DNA of 60,724 nucleotides from Streptomyces sp. ISL-1. GTDB lineage: Bacteria > Actinomycetota > Actinomycetes > Streptomycetales > Streptomycetaceae. Shown here piece by piece: positions 44,824 to 54,626 of the stretch. Each line of letters begins with the position of its first letter. The stretch's first letter is position 1. The notes beneath the pieces were generated by a model. That model was not told where the DNA came from. It made no database searches and saw only the letters and a list, made by a program, of their open reading frames with translations. Location: contig NZ_JAGGOI010000042.1 in assembly GCF_018614585.1 (NCBI RefSeq), positions 1 through 60,724 on the forward strand, given 5' to 3'. Both the position numbers and the translations under genes were made by a program.

Positions 44824-46460
44824 AACGGCCCTGTCTCATATTCGGTGGTGGCTGAGCGTGAGGTCATCCGAGGAGGATGCGGTGGCGTAGGAGGGTGAAG
44901 TGTGCCCGCCCGTACATCTGCCTGGCGATCAGCTTGGTCTTGGTGTTGACGCCTTCGGTTCCGCCGTTGTGGTACGGGAGTGTGAACGCGGCGATGACAG
45001 CATCGCGGTCTCGGTCCAGGCCCCGGGTGAAGGCGTGCAGATGGGGCAGGTCGGCTGCGTGGACCTGGGCGATCCAGCGCGCGAGCGTGTCGGCATTTTC
45101 TGGGCGAGGCATCAGGAGCTGGGCGAACGCCCTGATGCGGGTGGAGAGTTCGGTCATTTCGGGGCAGGCGGCGGTGAGCCGGGCCAGCAGGTCGTGATGT
45201 TCGGCTTTGAGGTGGTCGGGCCTGGTGAGCAGCATCCGGGCGAATCTGCGCGCGGAGATGTGGCTGCGGTCGGCGTCCGCACGGCCTTGGTTGATGTACT
45301 TGTGCAGGAGGTTCAGACAGCCCGTGAAGCCGAGGGCCTTGATCTCTTCGAAGAGGTGCAGGACGGGGACGCCAGGGTCCTCGGTCCGGCGTTTGCGCAG
45401 GTGCTCACGGTAGGGGTCGACAAGGCTTGCACGGTACTTGGGGACACGGAGCATCCGCTCGGGCCGATCGGCCCGGGCGTAGCGTTTGACGGTGTTCAGG
45501 GCCAGTTGGAGACGGCGTGCGCATTCGAGCAGGCCGTGCCCACCCCCTTGTCGATCAGGTCATGGACCTGGTGCCAGCGTTCCAGGGTGGTTCGCACGCG
45601 GGGCCCGTCGTACAGGGGCGCGTCCAGGGCGGTAGCCCAGCAGCTGCTGGGCGCCTTCACCTCGCTCAGGGCGGCTTCGCACAGGTTGTGCCACAGATGC
45701 CAGCGATCAGCGACGTGGACCGCCTCGGGCAGGGCGCGGCGGATGGCCTCGGCGTAGGTCGCGGAGCCGTCACGGCACACGACCTCGACTCCCGGATGGG
45801 CGCGCAGCCACGCCTCCAGAGTGCCGACCGTGCGGTCGGGCAGCACGTCGATCCGCTCATGGGTTTCGGCGTCGATCACCACGGTGGCGTAGCGGTGCCG
45901 CCGGCGCAGAGCAAAATCGTCGACGCCGATCACGCGGGGCACCCGCCCGGTGGGCAACGGGATGCGCAGCAGGGCGCGCAGGGCCGTGTGACGCGACAAG
46001 CCCACCGCGAGTATCGCCAGCAAACGTGCCCCGGCCCGGCCCGCTAACTCCTTGACCACGGCCTTGACTTGCCTGGTCAGACGGGCGGTGCGTCGCTGGT
46101 ATCGCTCCAGGACTCCGGGTACCTGCTCGCGGAAGGTGTGACGGCAGCCGCGCGTGGGACACACCAGACGGCGCACCCGCACACGGACCACCACCCGCCG
46201 CCCATCGACCGGCACGTCGGCCACGGTCCGCAGATGATAGCCGTGCACCCGGGTCGTCTCAGCCCCACAGCCCGGGCACGCAGCCGGGCCCTCGGGCGTC
46301 CGCGCCCGCACCCAGATCCGCTCGCCCTCGTCGACCACATCCTCGACAGTCAGGGGACCCAGCCCCGAAAACACCGTACTCGCAAGCTCGTTGACATCAC
46401 GCACACGATGTCAACGAGCCCAGTCAGCTCAGCCACCACCGAATATGAGACAGGGCCGTT
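44824..46460 (-). mobile_element. ISL3-family insertion sequence
   Basis: Perfect 34-bp inverted repeats (44824-44857 and 46427-46460, containing GGCCCTGTCTCATATTCGG) enclose a single frameshifted transposase. The 8-bp flanks do not match, so a target duplication is not evident. Confidence 0.88.
44864..46404 (-). pseudogene. ISL3-family transposase, one frameshift
   Basis: The N-terminal part (46404 to about 45500) has the zinc-finger region CPGCGAETTRVHGYHLRTV...CPTRGC and the DDE start RVIGVDDFALRRRHRYATVVID, then VVCRDGSATYAEAIRRALPEAVHVADRWHLWHNL. At the G-run near 45546 one base is missing; the other frame continues HGLLECARRLQLALNTVKRYARA and on to the catalytic Glu region YHNGGTEGVNTKTKLIARQMYGRA ending at 44864. 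Restoring one G would give a full-length transposase. Confidence 0.85.
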
Positions 46461-46997
46461 AAATTGAGACACCCCCCCACGGGATGATGAGCCACGGACT
46501 CGCCCACGAGGCGTTTTCCGCCACCCTGGACGCGTTCCTTTCCGCAGCACTCCTGCCGTCGGCACGGCCTGCACCGCACGTCAGAAACTCGCGGAATTAT
46601 CCTTTCAATGGCGCTAAACCCTCTCTTCCACAAGGTCTCCACACGGCATACTCAGGCCCGGCAGCCGAGGGAGCACCGGGCATCATCCGATGCGTGGCAA
46701 CGTTTCCGACAATGCGCGCCCAGTTCTGCTGTGAACCACCACGCACTGCCGTACTGCCGTCATGAACGCCGGGAAGGCGAGCACACCGTAAGACGCCGTT
46801 TCCGGCGGGCAAAATTCCGCTGTCCCGAACCAAGGTGACGAGGCAACGATTCGCGGGCCCGTGGAACGGCCCAACGCACCCAAGCGGCAAACGCCGTTCC
46901 AGGCATGCGGGTGGCGCCGCTGCGCTATGTCACCACTGGGCCACGAAAGCATTTCGAGCCGAATTAACAATCCCGCACGTTTTCCAGGAGGCAGGTC
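46461..46997. other. 537-bp noncoding leader region
   Basis: No convincing gene on either strand. The last 20 bp contain CCAGGAGGCAGGTC, a strong ribosome binding site for the RTX-like gene at 46998; the promoter presumably lies in this stretch. Confidence 0.5.
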
Positions 46998-47780
46998 ATG
47001 GACAAGGCGCTTCATCGCACCGTTGCGCTCCTGACAACGGTGTTCGGCTTCACGCTGTGCCTCACCGGCCCGGCGAGTGCGACCCCCAGTACCCAGCCGC
47101 TCGGCTCCGCTGTGGCCGGCACGCTGGTGAGCAAGAACGGCACGTCGGTCACCGTCACCGCCGCTGTGGGCCTGGGCAACACCATCTCCGTGTGGCAGGT
47201 CGGCGACACGATCCGGGTGAGGGACACCGGTGACACCATCGTTGCTTTCGGCGGGTGCACCGCGCTCAGCGCCACGGAGGCCGTCTGTCCGGGGGCCGGC
47301 AGCCTCACCGAGCTCGTCGTCAACGCCGGTGACCAGGCCGACAACGTCACCTCATCCCTCGCGAGTCCCGGGGTAACCCTCGTTGGTGGCGCGGGTGACG
47401 ACAGCCTCCAGGGCGGCAGCGCCAACGACACCCTGGAAGGCGACGAAGGCTCCGACTTCCTTTCCGGCGGAGGCGGCAACGACACGCTCAACGGCGCCAG
47501 CGGCCCGGACCGCATCTTCGGCGGCGCCGGCAACGACTCGATCGAGGGCCGGGCCAGCTCCGACGTCATCAACGCAGGCCCCGGGAACGACGTGGTGAGC
47601 GGCGGCAACGGCGGCGACCAGGTGGTCGCCAGCACCGGCAACGACTTCGTGGAGGGCGGCGCCGGCCGGGACAGCATCAACGCCGTGGACGACGTCAGCG
47701 GCAATGACTACGTCCAGGGGGGCACAGAGGTCGACAACTGCACGGCCGATCTGGGCGACAGTGTCACGGAGTGCCCGTGA
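46998..47780 (+). CDS. secreted RTX-like calcium-binding repeat protein 1
   Basis: 260 residues. A Sec signal peptide (about 1-29, cleavage near PASA-TPS) precedes a beta-rich domain (30-115, with a Cys pair in GGCTALSATEAVCPG). Nonapeptide repeats of GGxGxDxLxG type follow (GGAGDDSLQGG, GGGGNDTLNG, GGAGNDSIEG, GGNGGDQVV, GGAGRDSINAV), ending with a Cys pair (DNCTADLGDSVTECP). Calcium ions bind between such repeats. No type I secretion genes are near, so export by Sec is expected. Exact role unknown. Confidence 0.88.
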   Translation: MDKALHRTVALLTTVFGFTLCLTGPASATPSTQPLGSAVAGTLVSKNGTSVTVTAAVGLGNTISVWQVGDTIRVRDTGDTIVAFGGCTALSATEAVCPGAGSLTELVVNAGDQADNVTSSLASPGVTLVGGAGDDSLQGGSANDTLEGDEGSDFLSGGGGNDTLNGASGPDRIFGGAGNDSIEGRASSDVINAGPGNDVVSGGNGGDQVVASTGNDFVEGGAGRDSINAVDDVSGNDYVQGGTEVDNCTADLGDSVTECP

Positions 47781-47848
47781 CCGGCGAGCGCGAACGGCGC
47801 GGAGACAGGCCCGCAGTGCCAGCGACACGACGAAGGAGACGCACAACC

Positions 47849-48631
47849 ATGACAGCGCGACGTATCTACGCGATCCTGTCGGCCGGAGCGCTCCTATGCG
47901 CTGCGCTGGCCGGCACCTCGGCCTCGGCGGCCCCGCTCACCGCCGAGCCCCGGCACCTCGCCGACGCCACGGTGGTCGAGATGATCGGCGGCACTCTGCT
48001 CGTCACAGCGGATCAGGGCGTGGCCAATGACATCACCGTCCGCCGTCAGGGCAGCGTCGTCCTCGTGTCGGACAACGCGGACGAGGTGCGCGCCGTCGCC
48101 CCCTGCGAGACACGGTCACAGAACACCGCGGCGTGCCCGCTCCCCACGGCCGTGCAGGTCAACGGCCAGGACGGCGATGACGACATTACGGTCTCCCCGA
48201 ATCTGGACGCTCCCGCCACTCTCTACGGGGGCGACGGCAAGGACCAGCTCAACGGCGGCCCCCGCGCGGATCACCTTGTCGGCGACGACCCGGCCGGCGT
48301 CTTCGGCCTCACGGCAGCGACTCCGGGCAACGACACCATCAACGGCGGGCCCGGGAACGACGCCATCTCCGGGCTGGGAGGAAACGACACCATCAACGGC
48401 AATGCCGGAAACGACACCCTCAACGGGAACGAGGGCAACGACACCCTCAACGGGAACCCCGGAAACGACACCCTGGCCGGAGGAAGCGGCAACGACACCC
48501 TGAGCGGCGACGAGGGGAACGACACCCTCAACGCCACCGACGGCGTCAACGCCAACGACAGCCTCGACGGCGGTCTCGCCTTCGACTCCTGCAACCGCGA
48601 CATCGGCGACTCGATGGTCAACTGCCCCTGA
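47849..48631 (+). CDS. secreted RTX-like calcium-binding repeat protein 2
   Basis: 260 residues from the ATG at 47849 (GAAGGAG upstream). Signal peptide (1-28, ASA cleavage), beta-rich domain with a Cys pair (APCETRSQNTAACP), then tighter GNDTLNG-type repeats (about 160-245) and a terminal Cys pair (DSCNRDIGDSMVNCP). Same length and layout as the preceding gene, 68 bp away, so the two are a tandem duplication that has diverged mainly in repeat regularity. Confidence 0.88.
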   Translation: MTARRIYAILSAGALLCAALAGTSASAAPLTAEPRHLADATVVEMIGGTLLVTADQGVANDITVRRQGSVVLVSDNADEVRAVAPCETRSQNTAACPLPTAVQVNGQDGDDDITVSPNLDAPATLYGGDGKDQLNGGPRADHLVGDDPAGVFGLTAATPGNDTINGGPGNDAISGLGGNDTINGNAGNDTLNGNEGNDTLNGNPGNDTLAGGSGNDTLSGDEGNDTLNATDGVNANDSLDGGLAFDSCNRDIGDSMVNCP

Positions 48632-49019
48632 TTGATAGCACGTCCGGTGTGCGTTGTCGCGGCTGAGAGCGCGTGAAGCGGCCACGCCGGGGTGCGGCCC
48701 GTTGCTCCTCGCCCCGGCCGACGAGCATCGCACCGACCGGGCACAAACTGTGGGAGATCGTGTCGGGCGGTACTGCCGCACGATCTCCCCCAGCACGCGC
48801 AGCGGATGACGCCAGGTACCCCGGTCGATGGCAGTGTCGGCGCCGATCTCGGCAACGGGGTCGGGGGCACGACGAGGATGGGGTCGAGGGGGTCGCGGCT
48901 GCCCCAGGAGGCGGTGAACCGTACACCGGTCCACGGGGGGCGGCCTGGTTATGGTGGTCGGCGAGCTGACGGGGCGTCTGGCTTCAGCGCCGTCGCCCGT
49001 CCGACCCGCGCGCAGGCGG
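48632..49019. other. no recognisable gene
   Basis: Frames on both strands are arginine/proline-rich shadows without motifs. A minus-strand reading near 48720-48940 hints at a decayed transposase but is not good enough to call. Confidence 0.35.
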
Positions 49020-49406
49020 CCGTCGGTGTCCTAGCGGCCGAGGACGAGCAGCTGCGGGTGGTGTGGAGGGGCGGGTTGGCCGGCCTGCCAGGGGACTCGC
49101 CTGCCGACGGCGCACAGAGTTGAAGCAACAGTCACCGCCGGACTGGCGCCCGCTGGTCGGCGACTTCACGCGCTGCCTGGACCGTGAGCCCTCCACCCGC
49201 CAGCGGCGGACCCACTTGTGTGCCGTGGTTCGCGAGATACCCATCTCCGCGGGGACACGGGCGATTGCGCGCCCGGAATCGACGCGTTCAACCAGCAGCC
49301 GTCTGCCGTGAACGGTCAGCCGGGCATTACGGTGGACACGAAGACCTCCGTGCGTGGTGTGGAGCCTAGACACCTCCACCACACCGGAGGTCTTCGCCGT
49401 GATCAA
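49020..49406 (-). pseudogene. IS481-type transposase N-terminal remnant
   Basis: The frame VHRNARLTVHGRRLLVERVDSGRAIARVPAEMGISRTTAHKWVRRWRVEG is the double helix-turn-helix that opens IS481 transposases. The following sequence is frameshifted and the DDE domain is absent. The upstream end near 49416 (GGGTGTCAACAACAC) resembles an IS481 terminal sequence. Confidence 0.75.
49339..49396. repeat. inverted repeat in IS481 remnant leader
   Basis: CGAAGACCTCCG (49339-49350) pairs perfectly with CGGAGGTCTTCG (49385-49396); the enclosed TGGTGTGGAG / CTCCACCACA parts pair imperfectly. It lies just upstream of the transposase start on the minus strand and could be an attenuator-like hairpin. Confidence 0.6.
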
Positions 49407-49452
49407 GACCTACGGGTGTCAACAACACTCGTGATCAATACACCTAGTGCGC

Positions 49453-49749
49453 CGTGCCGCTGGAAATCGCCGCCTCGCTCAGAGCCCGCACCCGCGGGCT
49501 CCTGGGCCGCGACGGCATCGACGGAGCCATCCTGATCACCCCTCCAGCAGCATCCACACCCTGCGCCTGCGCTTCACCATCGACGCCGCGTACCTCGACA
49601 GGCAGCTGCGCGTCACAGACGTCCACACGATGAAGCCCAACCGCATTGGAACGCCGCGCTCGCGGGCTCGCCACGTCCTGGAAGCAGAAGCCGGCGCCCT
49701 GGCCCGCTGGGCCATCCACACCGGAGTGCAGCTGTCCATCGACCACTGA
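49453..49749 (+). pseudogene. DUF192-family gene, frameshifted
   Basis: GTG at 49453 opens VPLEIAASLRARTRGLLGRDGIDGAILI; one frame over, the match continues SSIHTLRLRFTIDAAYLDRQLRVTDVHTMKPNRIGTP...RHVLEAEAGALARW...GVQLSI, the classic DUF192 core. The shift is near 49544. DUF192 proteins are small, often secreted, of unknown function. Confidence 0.75.
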
Positions 49750-49924
49750 TCATCGGGAGCGGGGGAGTAGATGAAGAACGCACGGGAGAAGCGTCCGAAT
49801 GGTCCGGGCCGACTCGTCTCCGCCGACGAGATCGGGCCCGTCCCGAGCCGTTCAAGCGCCCGCTGAGCGTGGGGCTTCGTGCTGTCCGGATGCGGCAGGA
49901 CCGGTCCGGTACGAGGCTCGGGGC

Positions 49925-50011
49925 ATGTCCGGACTGCCTGTGATCGTGTATCCGCCGTCGCCGACGAGCGGCCGCCGGGTGCGCGTCGACGGGGAGATCC
50001 TCGGGCTCGTG
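49925..50011 (+). pseudogene. N-terminal scrap of a small Streptomyces protein
   Basis: MSGLPVIVYPPSP.SGRRVRVDGEILGLV matches the first 30 residues of a common actinobacterial small protein of unknown function (VYPP...GRRVR...ILG). The remainder lacks similarity. Confidence 0.45.
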
Positions 50012-50274
50012 ACCACGGTCATCTCAAGATCACGCCGCCCCGACCTGGCCGCGAAGCCCGGCCCGGTGAAGTCCGATGACCGGCAGATGACGGGAAGAAG
50101 TACAGGTGAACCGCCCTTGGCCACGGGTGGGAGTGCGCCTGCAACGAGCACATCTGGCCCACGAGGCGTATATGTGAAGCCATTGGAAGGACAAACATGG
50201 TGCGCTAAGGCAAACCGTGCGGTGGCCCCGTTTCTTCCGGGTCGTGAGCGCGGCCCGGCAGCGGGAGATGCACT

Positions 50275-51375
50275 GTGAAAGTCCTGCAACCCACGCTGGC
50301 GAAGGTGCCGTGGACGCTCGCGGCGCTGGCCCTCGTGGCTGGCGTCCTGCTGGACCTTTTCGCGCCCCAGCCGTACACGGGACTCCCGCTGCTGGCCGCC
50401 GCACCGCTCGTCGCGGGCGCCACGCTCTCCTTCCGCTCCGCGCTCGCCGTCGTGTGTGTCACGTGCGTGGTCTCGGTGGCGGTGGATATCGAACGCGGAC
50501 GTCCGGCGACGCCATTGTTTGTCGATCTGGCCGTGGTCGGCTTGATCGGCGTGCTGGCTCTCGCGGTCAACCGGCTCATTGTGCGGCAAGGGCGCGATCT
50601 GGCGCTGGCCAGGGATGTCGCGGAGGCAGTCCAGCGGGCGGTGCTCCCGGACCCGCCGAGGGAGGTCGGGCCGCTGACCGTGGCTGCGGGGTATACGGCG
50701 GCGCAGGCCGAGGCGCGGATCGGCGGTGATCTCTTCGCGGTGCAGGAGACGCCGTTCGGGGTGCGGATGATCATCGGAGATGTGCGGGGCAAAGGTATGG
50801 CGGCTGTCGCCGCCGTGTCGGTCGCGATCGGAACGTTCCGTCAGGAGGCCGAGTACGCTCCCACCTTGGTCACGCTGGGACAGCGGATGGACGAGGCGCT
50901 GGCCAGGGCAGCGGCCCGGAGCGGCCCGGTGATCTCCACGGAGGGCTTCACCACCGCTGTGCTGGCCGAGGTCTCCGCCGACGGCGAGGTGCTGAGCCTG
51001 GTGAACCGCGGGCATCCGCCCCCGTACCTGGTTCACGACGGACAGCTCGTACGGCTCGACCCGACCGCCCCACAGCTGCCCCTCGGGGTGGGGCTGGGCG
51101 ATATCACTCCTGCTGGCTCCGTGCCCGTCGATGTGGTGCGGCTGCCCCCGGGGGCCTCGCTGCTGCTGGTGACTGACGGTGTCACCGAGGCGCGGGACAA
51201 GCGGGGGACTTTCTATGATCCGGTCTCCTCAGAGCGCATGCGCAGGCGGTTCAGGGACCCCGATGCACTGGTGGATGCACTCACCAAAGACGTCGGCCGC
51301 TGGACCGAGGGCGAACACGAGGACGACATGGCCATCCTGGTGGTCACCCGGCGCCGCCCTCCCCTCGCCGCCTGA
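50275..51375 (+). CDS. membrane-anchored PP2C (SpoIIE-type) phosphatase
   Basis: 366 residues from a GTG with GGGAG upstream. Three to four N-terminal membrane helices (about 10-100) are followed by a SpoIIE-type Ser/Thr phosphatase domain: LARDVAEAVQRAVLPDPP, IGGDLFAVQ, IIGDVRGKGMAAV (metal Asp), LVNRGHPPPYLV, LLVTDGVTEARDKRG and EDDMAILVV (metal Asp). These enzymes dephosphorylate anti-anti-sigma factors. No sensor domain besides the membrane part is seen. Confidence 0.93.
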   Translation: MKVLQPTLAKVPWTLAALALVAGVLLDLFAPQPYTGLPLLAAAPLVAGATLSFRSALAVVCVTCVVSVAVDIERGRPATPLFVDLAVVGLIGVLALAVNRLIVRQGRDLALARDVAEAVQRAVLPDPPREVGPLTVAAGYTAAQAEARIGGDLFAVQETPFGVRMIIGDVRGKGMAAVAAVSVAIGTFRQEAEYAPTLVTLGQRMDEALARAAARSGPVISTEGFTTAVLAEVSADGEVLSLVNRGHPPPYLVHDGQLVRLDPTAPQLPLGVGLGDITPAGSVPVDVVRLPPGASLLLVTDGVTEARDKRGTFYDPVSSERMRRRFRDPDALVDALTKDVGRWTEGEHEDDMAILVVTRRRPPLAA

Positions 51376-51812
51376 TCAGGAAGCGAGCCCCCACGGCGCC
51401 GCCTCGCCCACGGCTTCGCTGCGTGCACATTACTGCGAGGGGCGTGCTGCAGCCGGGGCGGCGCGGTCAGCGGCTGGTCCGGTGGGCGGTGCGAGGAGTG
51501 TTGTCGACGCGGGTGGCGGTGGGCGGGAGGACCCGCTCGACATGGCTGACTAGGCCGGCTCGGCTGAGCTGGCAGGGTCTCAGAGTCGGCGGCGGACCCG
51601 TCAGGCAGGGCCTAGCCGTGACCAGGTTCTTGTCCCGTAACAGGTGCCGCTTACTGCATGTGGGGATCTTAGAAGAAGATCACTCGATGGTGCATAAGGG
51701 CTGCCTGGGGTGTGTTCGGTGGCCAGACTCGAATCGTGTTGTGCCGAACACCGCTACGCGCTGCTCTGTGCCGGCCCGAGCCGGTGCGGGCCTTGCCGCA
51801 GGGGGACATGCT
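51376..51812. other. 437-bp region without a gene
   Basis: No supported gene. It separates the phosphatase from the prenyl-synthase operon, whose promoter presumably lies here. Confidence 0.45.
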
Positions 51813-52097
51813 GTGACACACCATGACGGCCGCAAGCCGGGCCTGACCGAGGACACGGTGGCCCTGGTGGCCGGCCTTGCCGATCTGGCGGTCTGCGGTC
51901 TGAGCAGCGCGGTGGGCGGCGTCAGCGGCCTGCTGCGCCGCGCCGATCTCGGGGACCTTCTGGTGGACGGCCAGGAGGAGACCAAGGCCCGCGGCCGCCT
52001 GCTCCTGGACCGGCATGCGGCCGCCGGGCCGGCTCACCTGGAGGTCCTCGCCCGCACCGTGACCGCTCGCATCCAGGCGGAGCGCGGCAGTGAGTGA
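51813..52097 (+). CDS. 94-residue protein of prenyl-synthase operon
   Basis: From the GTG at 51813 with AGGGGGA upstream. A hydrophobic alpha-helical centre (TVALVAGLADLAVCGLSSAVGGVSGLLRRADLGDLL) and a charged C-terminus (QEETKARGRLLLDR...LEVLARTVTARIQAERGSE). It overlaps the synthase start by 8 bp, so the two are coupled. I do not recognise the family; it may be an accessory or membrane-docking subunit. Confidence 0.65.
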   Translation: MTHHDGRKPGLTEDTVALVAGLADLAVCGLSSAVGGVSGLLRRADLGDLLVDGQEETKARGRLLLDRHAAAGPAHLEVLARTVTARIQAERGSE

Positions 52098-53142
52098 AGG
52101 GGAAGAGCACGCCTTCCTGAAGAAGCGCATCGACCGAGTCCTCGGCGAATTCGTTGCCGCGGAAGCACGGGCGCTGGCTGACATCGATGCCTGTCTGGCG
52201 CCGGTTGCAGAGCGACTTCATGCCGCGACCGGGCACGGCAAGCGCCTCAGGGCGGCGTTTTGCTACTGGGGCTGGCGTGGGGCCGGCCAGCCCGACAGCG
52301 AGGCGCTGGTGCGCGCCGCCAGCGCGATCGAGCTGGTCCATGCGGCCGCCGTCGTGCACGACGACCTGATCGACCACAGCCGCACCCGGCACGGCCAGCC
52401 CACCGGTCACATCGCCCTGCGCAAGGTCCTCACCGATCATGTGCGGCCGAAGGCCGGCGCCCGGGCCCTGGCCATGCTGGTGGGTGATCTGCTGATGTCG
52501 ATGGCCGGGCAGCTGTTCACCACCTCGGGCCTGCCCGGCGCCTTCCTGGGCAGGGCCCGGCCTCTGTGGGCGGTTCTGGCACGCGAACTGGTGGCCGGTG
52601 AGTGCCTGGAGGTATTGCGCACCGGAGCCGAGCCGGACCCGGACGCGTCGGTGAAGGTGATCCGCTACAAGGCCGCCAAATACACCGTCGAACACCCTTT
52701 GCAGATCGGCGGCCTTCTCGCCGGTGCCCCACCGCGGCTGCTGCAGGCGTACAGCGACTACGGCGTGCCGCTGGGCGAGGCATTCCAGCTGCGCGATGAC
52801 CTGCTGGGCCTGTTCGGCGATCCTGAGCAGACCGGCAAGGACCCGGCCGATGACCTGGCCGGGAACCGGCCCACCGCGCTGATGGCCCACGCGCTCACGT
52901 CCGCCACCAAGGCGGAACACGGCGAGCTGCACAGCCTGCTCGGGCAGGCGAACCTCAGCGAGCAGCAGGTGGAACGGGTCCGGGAGATCGCTCACCGCAC
53001 CGGGGCCGTCGCCCGCCTCGAAGACATGATCAGCGCCCGGCTGCGTGAAGCACACGAGGCTCTGTCCGACGCCGATCTGACCACCGAGGCCCGCCGCGCA
53101 CTGTCGGCCTTGGCGACCGTCTCAGCCACCCGCACTCACTGA
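52090..53142 (+). CDS. polyprenyl (isoprenyl) diphosphate synthase
   Basis: 350 residues from a GTG. The first aspartate-rich motif DDLID (91-95) with RTRHGQPT, GDLLM, the KYTVEHPL region and the second motif LRDDLLGLFGDPEQTGKDPADDLAGNRPT are intact, so it should be an active chain-elongation enzyme condensing IPP with allylic diphosphates. Product length cannot be read safely. It is the middle gene of an operon with a small protein and a DUF2236 oxygenase. Confidence 0.92.
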   Translation: MSEGEEHAFLKKRIDRVLGEFVAAEARALADIDACLAPVAERLHAATGHGKRLRAAFCYWGWRGAGQPDSEALVRAASAIELVHAAAVVHDDLIDHSRTRHGQPTGHIALRKVLTDHVRPKAGARALAMLVGDLLMSMAGQLFTTSGLPGAFLGRARPLWAVLARELVAGECLEVLRTGAEPDPDASVKVIRYKAAKYTVEHPLQIGGLLAGAPPRLLQAYSDYGVPLGEAFQLRDDLLGLFGDPEQTGKDPADDLAGNRPTALMAHALTSATKAEHGELHSLLGQANLSEQQVERVREIAHRTGAVARLEDMISARLREAHEALSDADLTTEARRALSALATVSATRTH

Positions 53143-53166
53143 CCGCCATCCCACCGGAGGAGCACC

Positions 53167-54330
53167 ATGACCTACACCCGAGCGTCCATGGACGCCCTGC
53201 GCACGGGAGGGGACGAACTCGCCGACGCGACTGTGGCGACGCTGTTCGAGCGCGGAGAAGTCGGCAAGTTCAACACGCTCATGCGCTACGTCTCCACCGT
53301 CGGGCAGGAGCTTCCCGAGGGGCTGCCGGACGTGGCCCGCGAGTACCTGAACGAGACCAGCACGCCGCCGGCCTGGGTGGACTGGAGTGAGATGGAGAAG
53401 GCACGGCTGTTCTTCATCGACAACAACGTGCACATCTCCACCGCGCTGTCGTTCGCCTCGATGCCCGCCTGCTACGTCCTGCCGCACGTGGCCAAGCTGC
53501 TGTCGGCCACCCATTCGCTGAAGTACCCCTCCAAGCGAATGGCTGAGACGGGCCAGTTCACCGTCTACCTCATGCAGCCCGGCGCGTTCGAAGCCGGCAG
53601 CCGTTTCATCCCGGCCGCGCAGAAGGTGCGGCTGCTGCACGCCTCCATCCGCCACCACCTCAAGCGGGAGGACCGCTGGGACACCGCCGCCCTGGGCACG
53701 CCGATCTGTCAGGAGGACATGATCGGCGGGCAGATGATGTTCTCCATCCAGGTCCTCGACGCCCTGCACCGCCTGGGCATCCACATGAGCAACGAAGGCG
53801 CCGAGTCCTACTACTACGCCTGGCGGGTGGTCGGCGCCATCCTCGGCGTCGACCAGGACCATGTCCCCAAGGACCTACAGGCAGCCCGCGAGTTCTCCGA
53901 CCTGTACATGACCCGCCACATGGGCCCCAGCGAGGAAGGCGCCCAGCTCACCCGCCAGCTCATCGACCTCTACGAAGAAGTCGTGCCCGGTACCTTCTTC
54001 GACCCGATCGTCTCCGCCCTGATCCGCTACCTGATCGGCGACACCTGCGCCGACTGGCTGCAAGTCCCCCGCACCACCTGGGACACCGTCTTCAAGGCCG
54101 CCCCCGCCCTGCTGGGGCTGCTGGAAACCATTGAGGACCGCTCACCCCTGGCGGGCTGGGCCCTGGACCGACTCGGACACCTGACCAGCATCTTCGAACT
54201 GTCCTCCCTCACCCGCGGCCGCGTCATGCACTACGCCATCCCCGAACAGCTCAAGAACGACTTCGGAGTCAGCAGCACCATCCCGCCCAAAACCCGCTGG
54301 ACCCCGCCGTCGGCAACCATCAGCCAGTAG
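53167..54330 (+). CDS. DUF2236 / MpaB-like haem oxygenase
   Basis: 387 residues, ATG at 53167 with GGAGGAGC upstream, 24 bp after the synthase. It matches the oxygenase MpaB/Lcp-related family: RLFFIDNNVHISTALSFASMPACY, RHHLKREDRWDTAALGTPICQEDMIGGQMMFSIQVLDALHRLGI and SYYYAWRVVGAILGV. No signal peptide is visible, unlike the rubber oxygenase Lcp. Adjacent to a prenyl synthase it may oxidise or cleave an isoprenoid; this is inference. Confidence 0.82.
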   Translation: MTYTRASMDALRTGGDELADATVATLFERGEVGKFNTLMRYVSTVGQELPEGLPDVAREYLNETSTPPAWVDWSEMEKARLFFIDNNVHISTALSFASMPACYVLPHVAKLLSATHSLKYPSKRMAETGQFTVYLMQPGAFEAGSRFIPAAQKVRLLHASIRHHLKREDRWDTAALGTPICQEDMIGGQMMFSIQVLDALHRLGIHMSNEGAESYYYAWRVVGAILGVDQDHVPKDLQAAREFSDLYMTRHMGPSEEGAQLTRQLIDLYEEVVPGTFFDPIVSALIRYLIGDTCADWLQVPRTTWDTVFKAAPALLGLLETIEDRSPLAGWALDRLGHLTSIFELSSLTRGRVMHYAIPEQLKNDFGVSSTIPPKTRWTPPSATISQ

Positions 54331-54421
54331 CGACAACACCTTCCAGGGCACCGCGGCGCGGACGGCTTCAGGGCGCGCTGGCCGGTGTTGCGCGTCGGCC
54401 AGGGCCGCCGCGCCCGGGCCG

Positions 54422-54470
54422 CCGGGTCCGGCGCATCACCGGGTCCGGCGCATCACCGGGTCCGGCAGGC
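54422..54470 (+). repeat. 17-bp tandem repeat, nearly three units
   Basis: The unit CCGGGTCCGGCGCATCA occurs twice in full (54422-54438, 54439-54455) and a third time partially. It lies in the gap after the DUF2236 gene. Slippage-type minisatellite. Confidence 0.8.
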
Positions 54471-54626
54471 TGCCGCCATTAGCGGCTTGGGTGATCGTCG
54501 GAGTTCAGTGGGGCACCAACCGATGTGCTGCTCTACGCCCACCACACCCAGTTCCCCGAGTGCTGCCCTGTCCAGGTGAACCGTTCCGGGTTCGGTGGAG
54601 ACTCGATCGTTTGAGAGGATCGAGTC

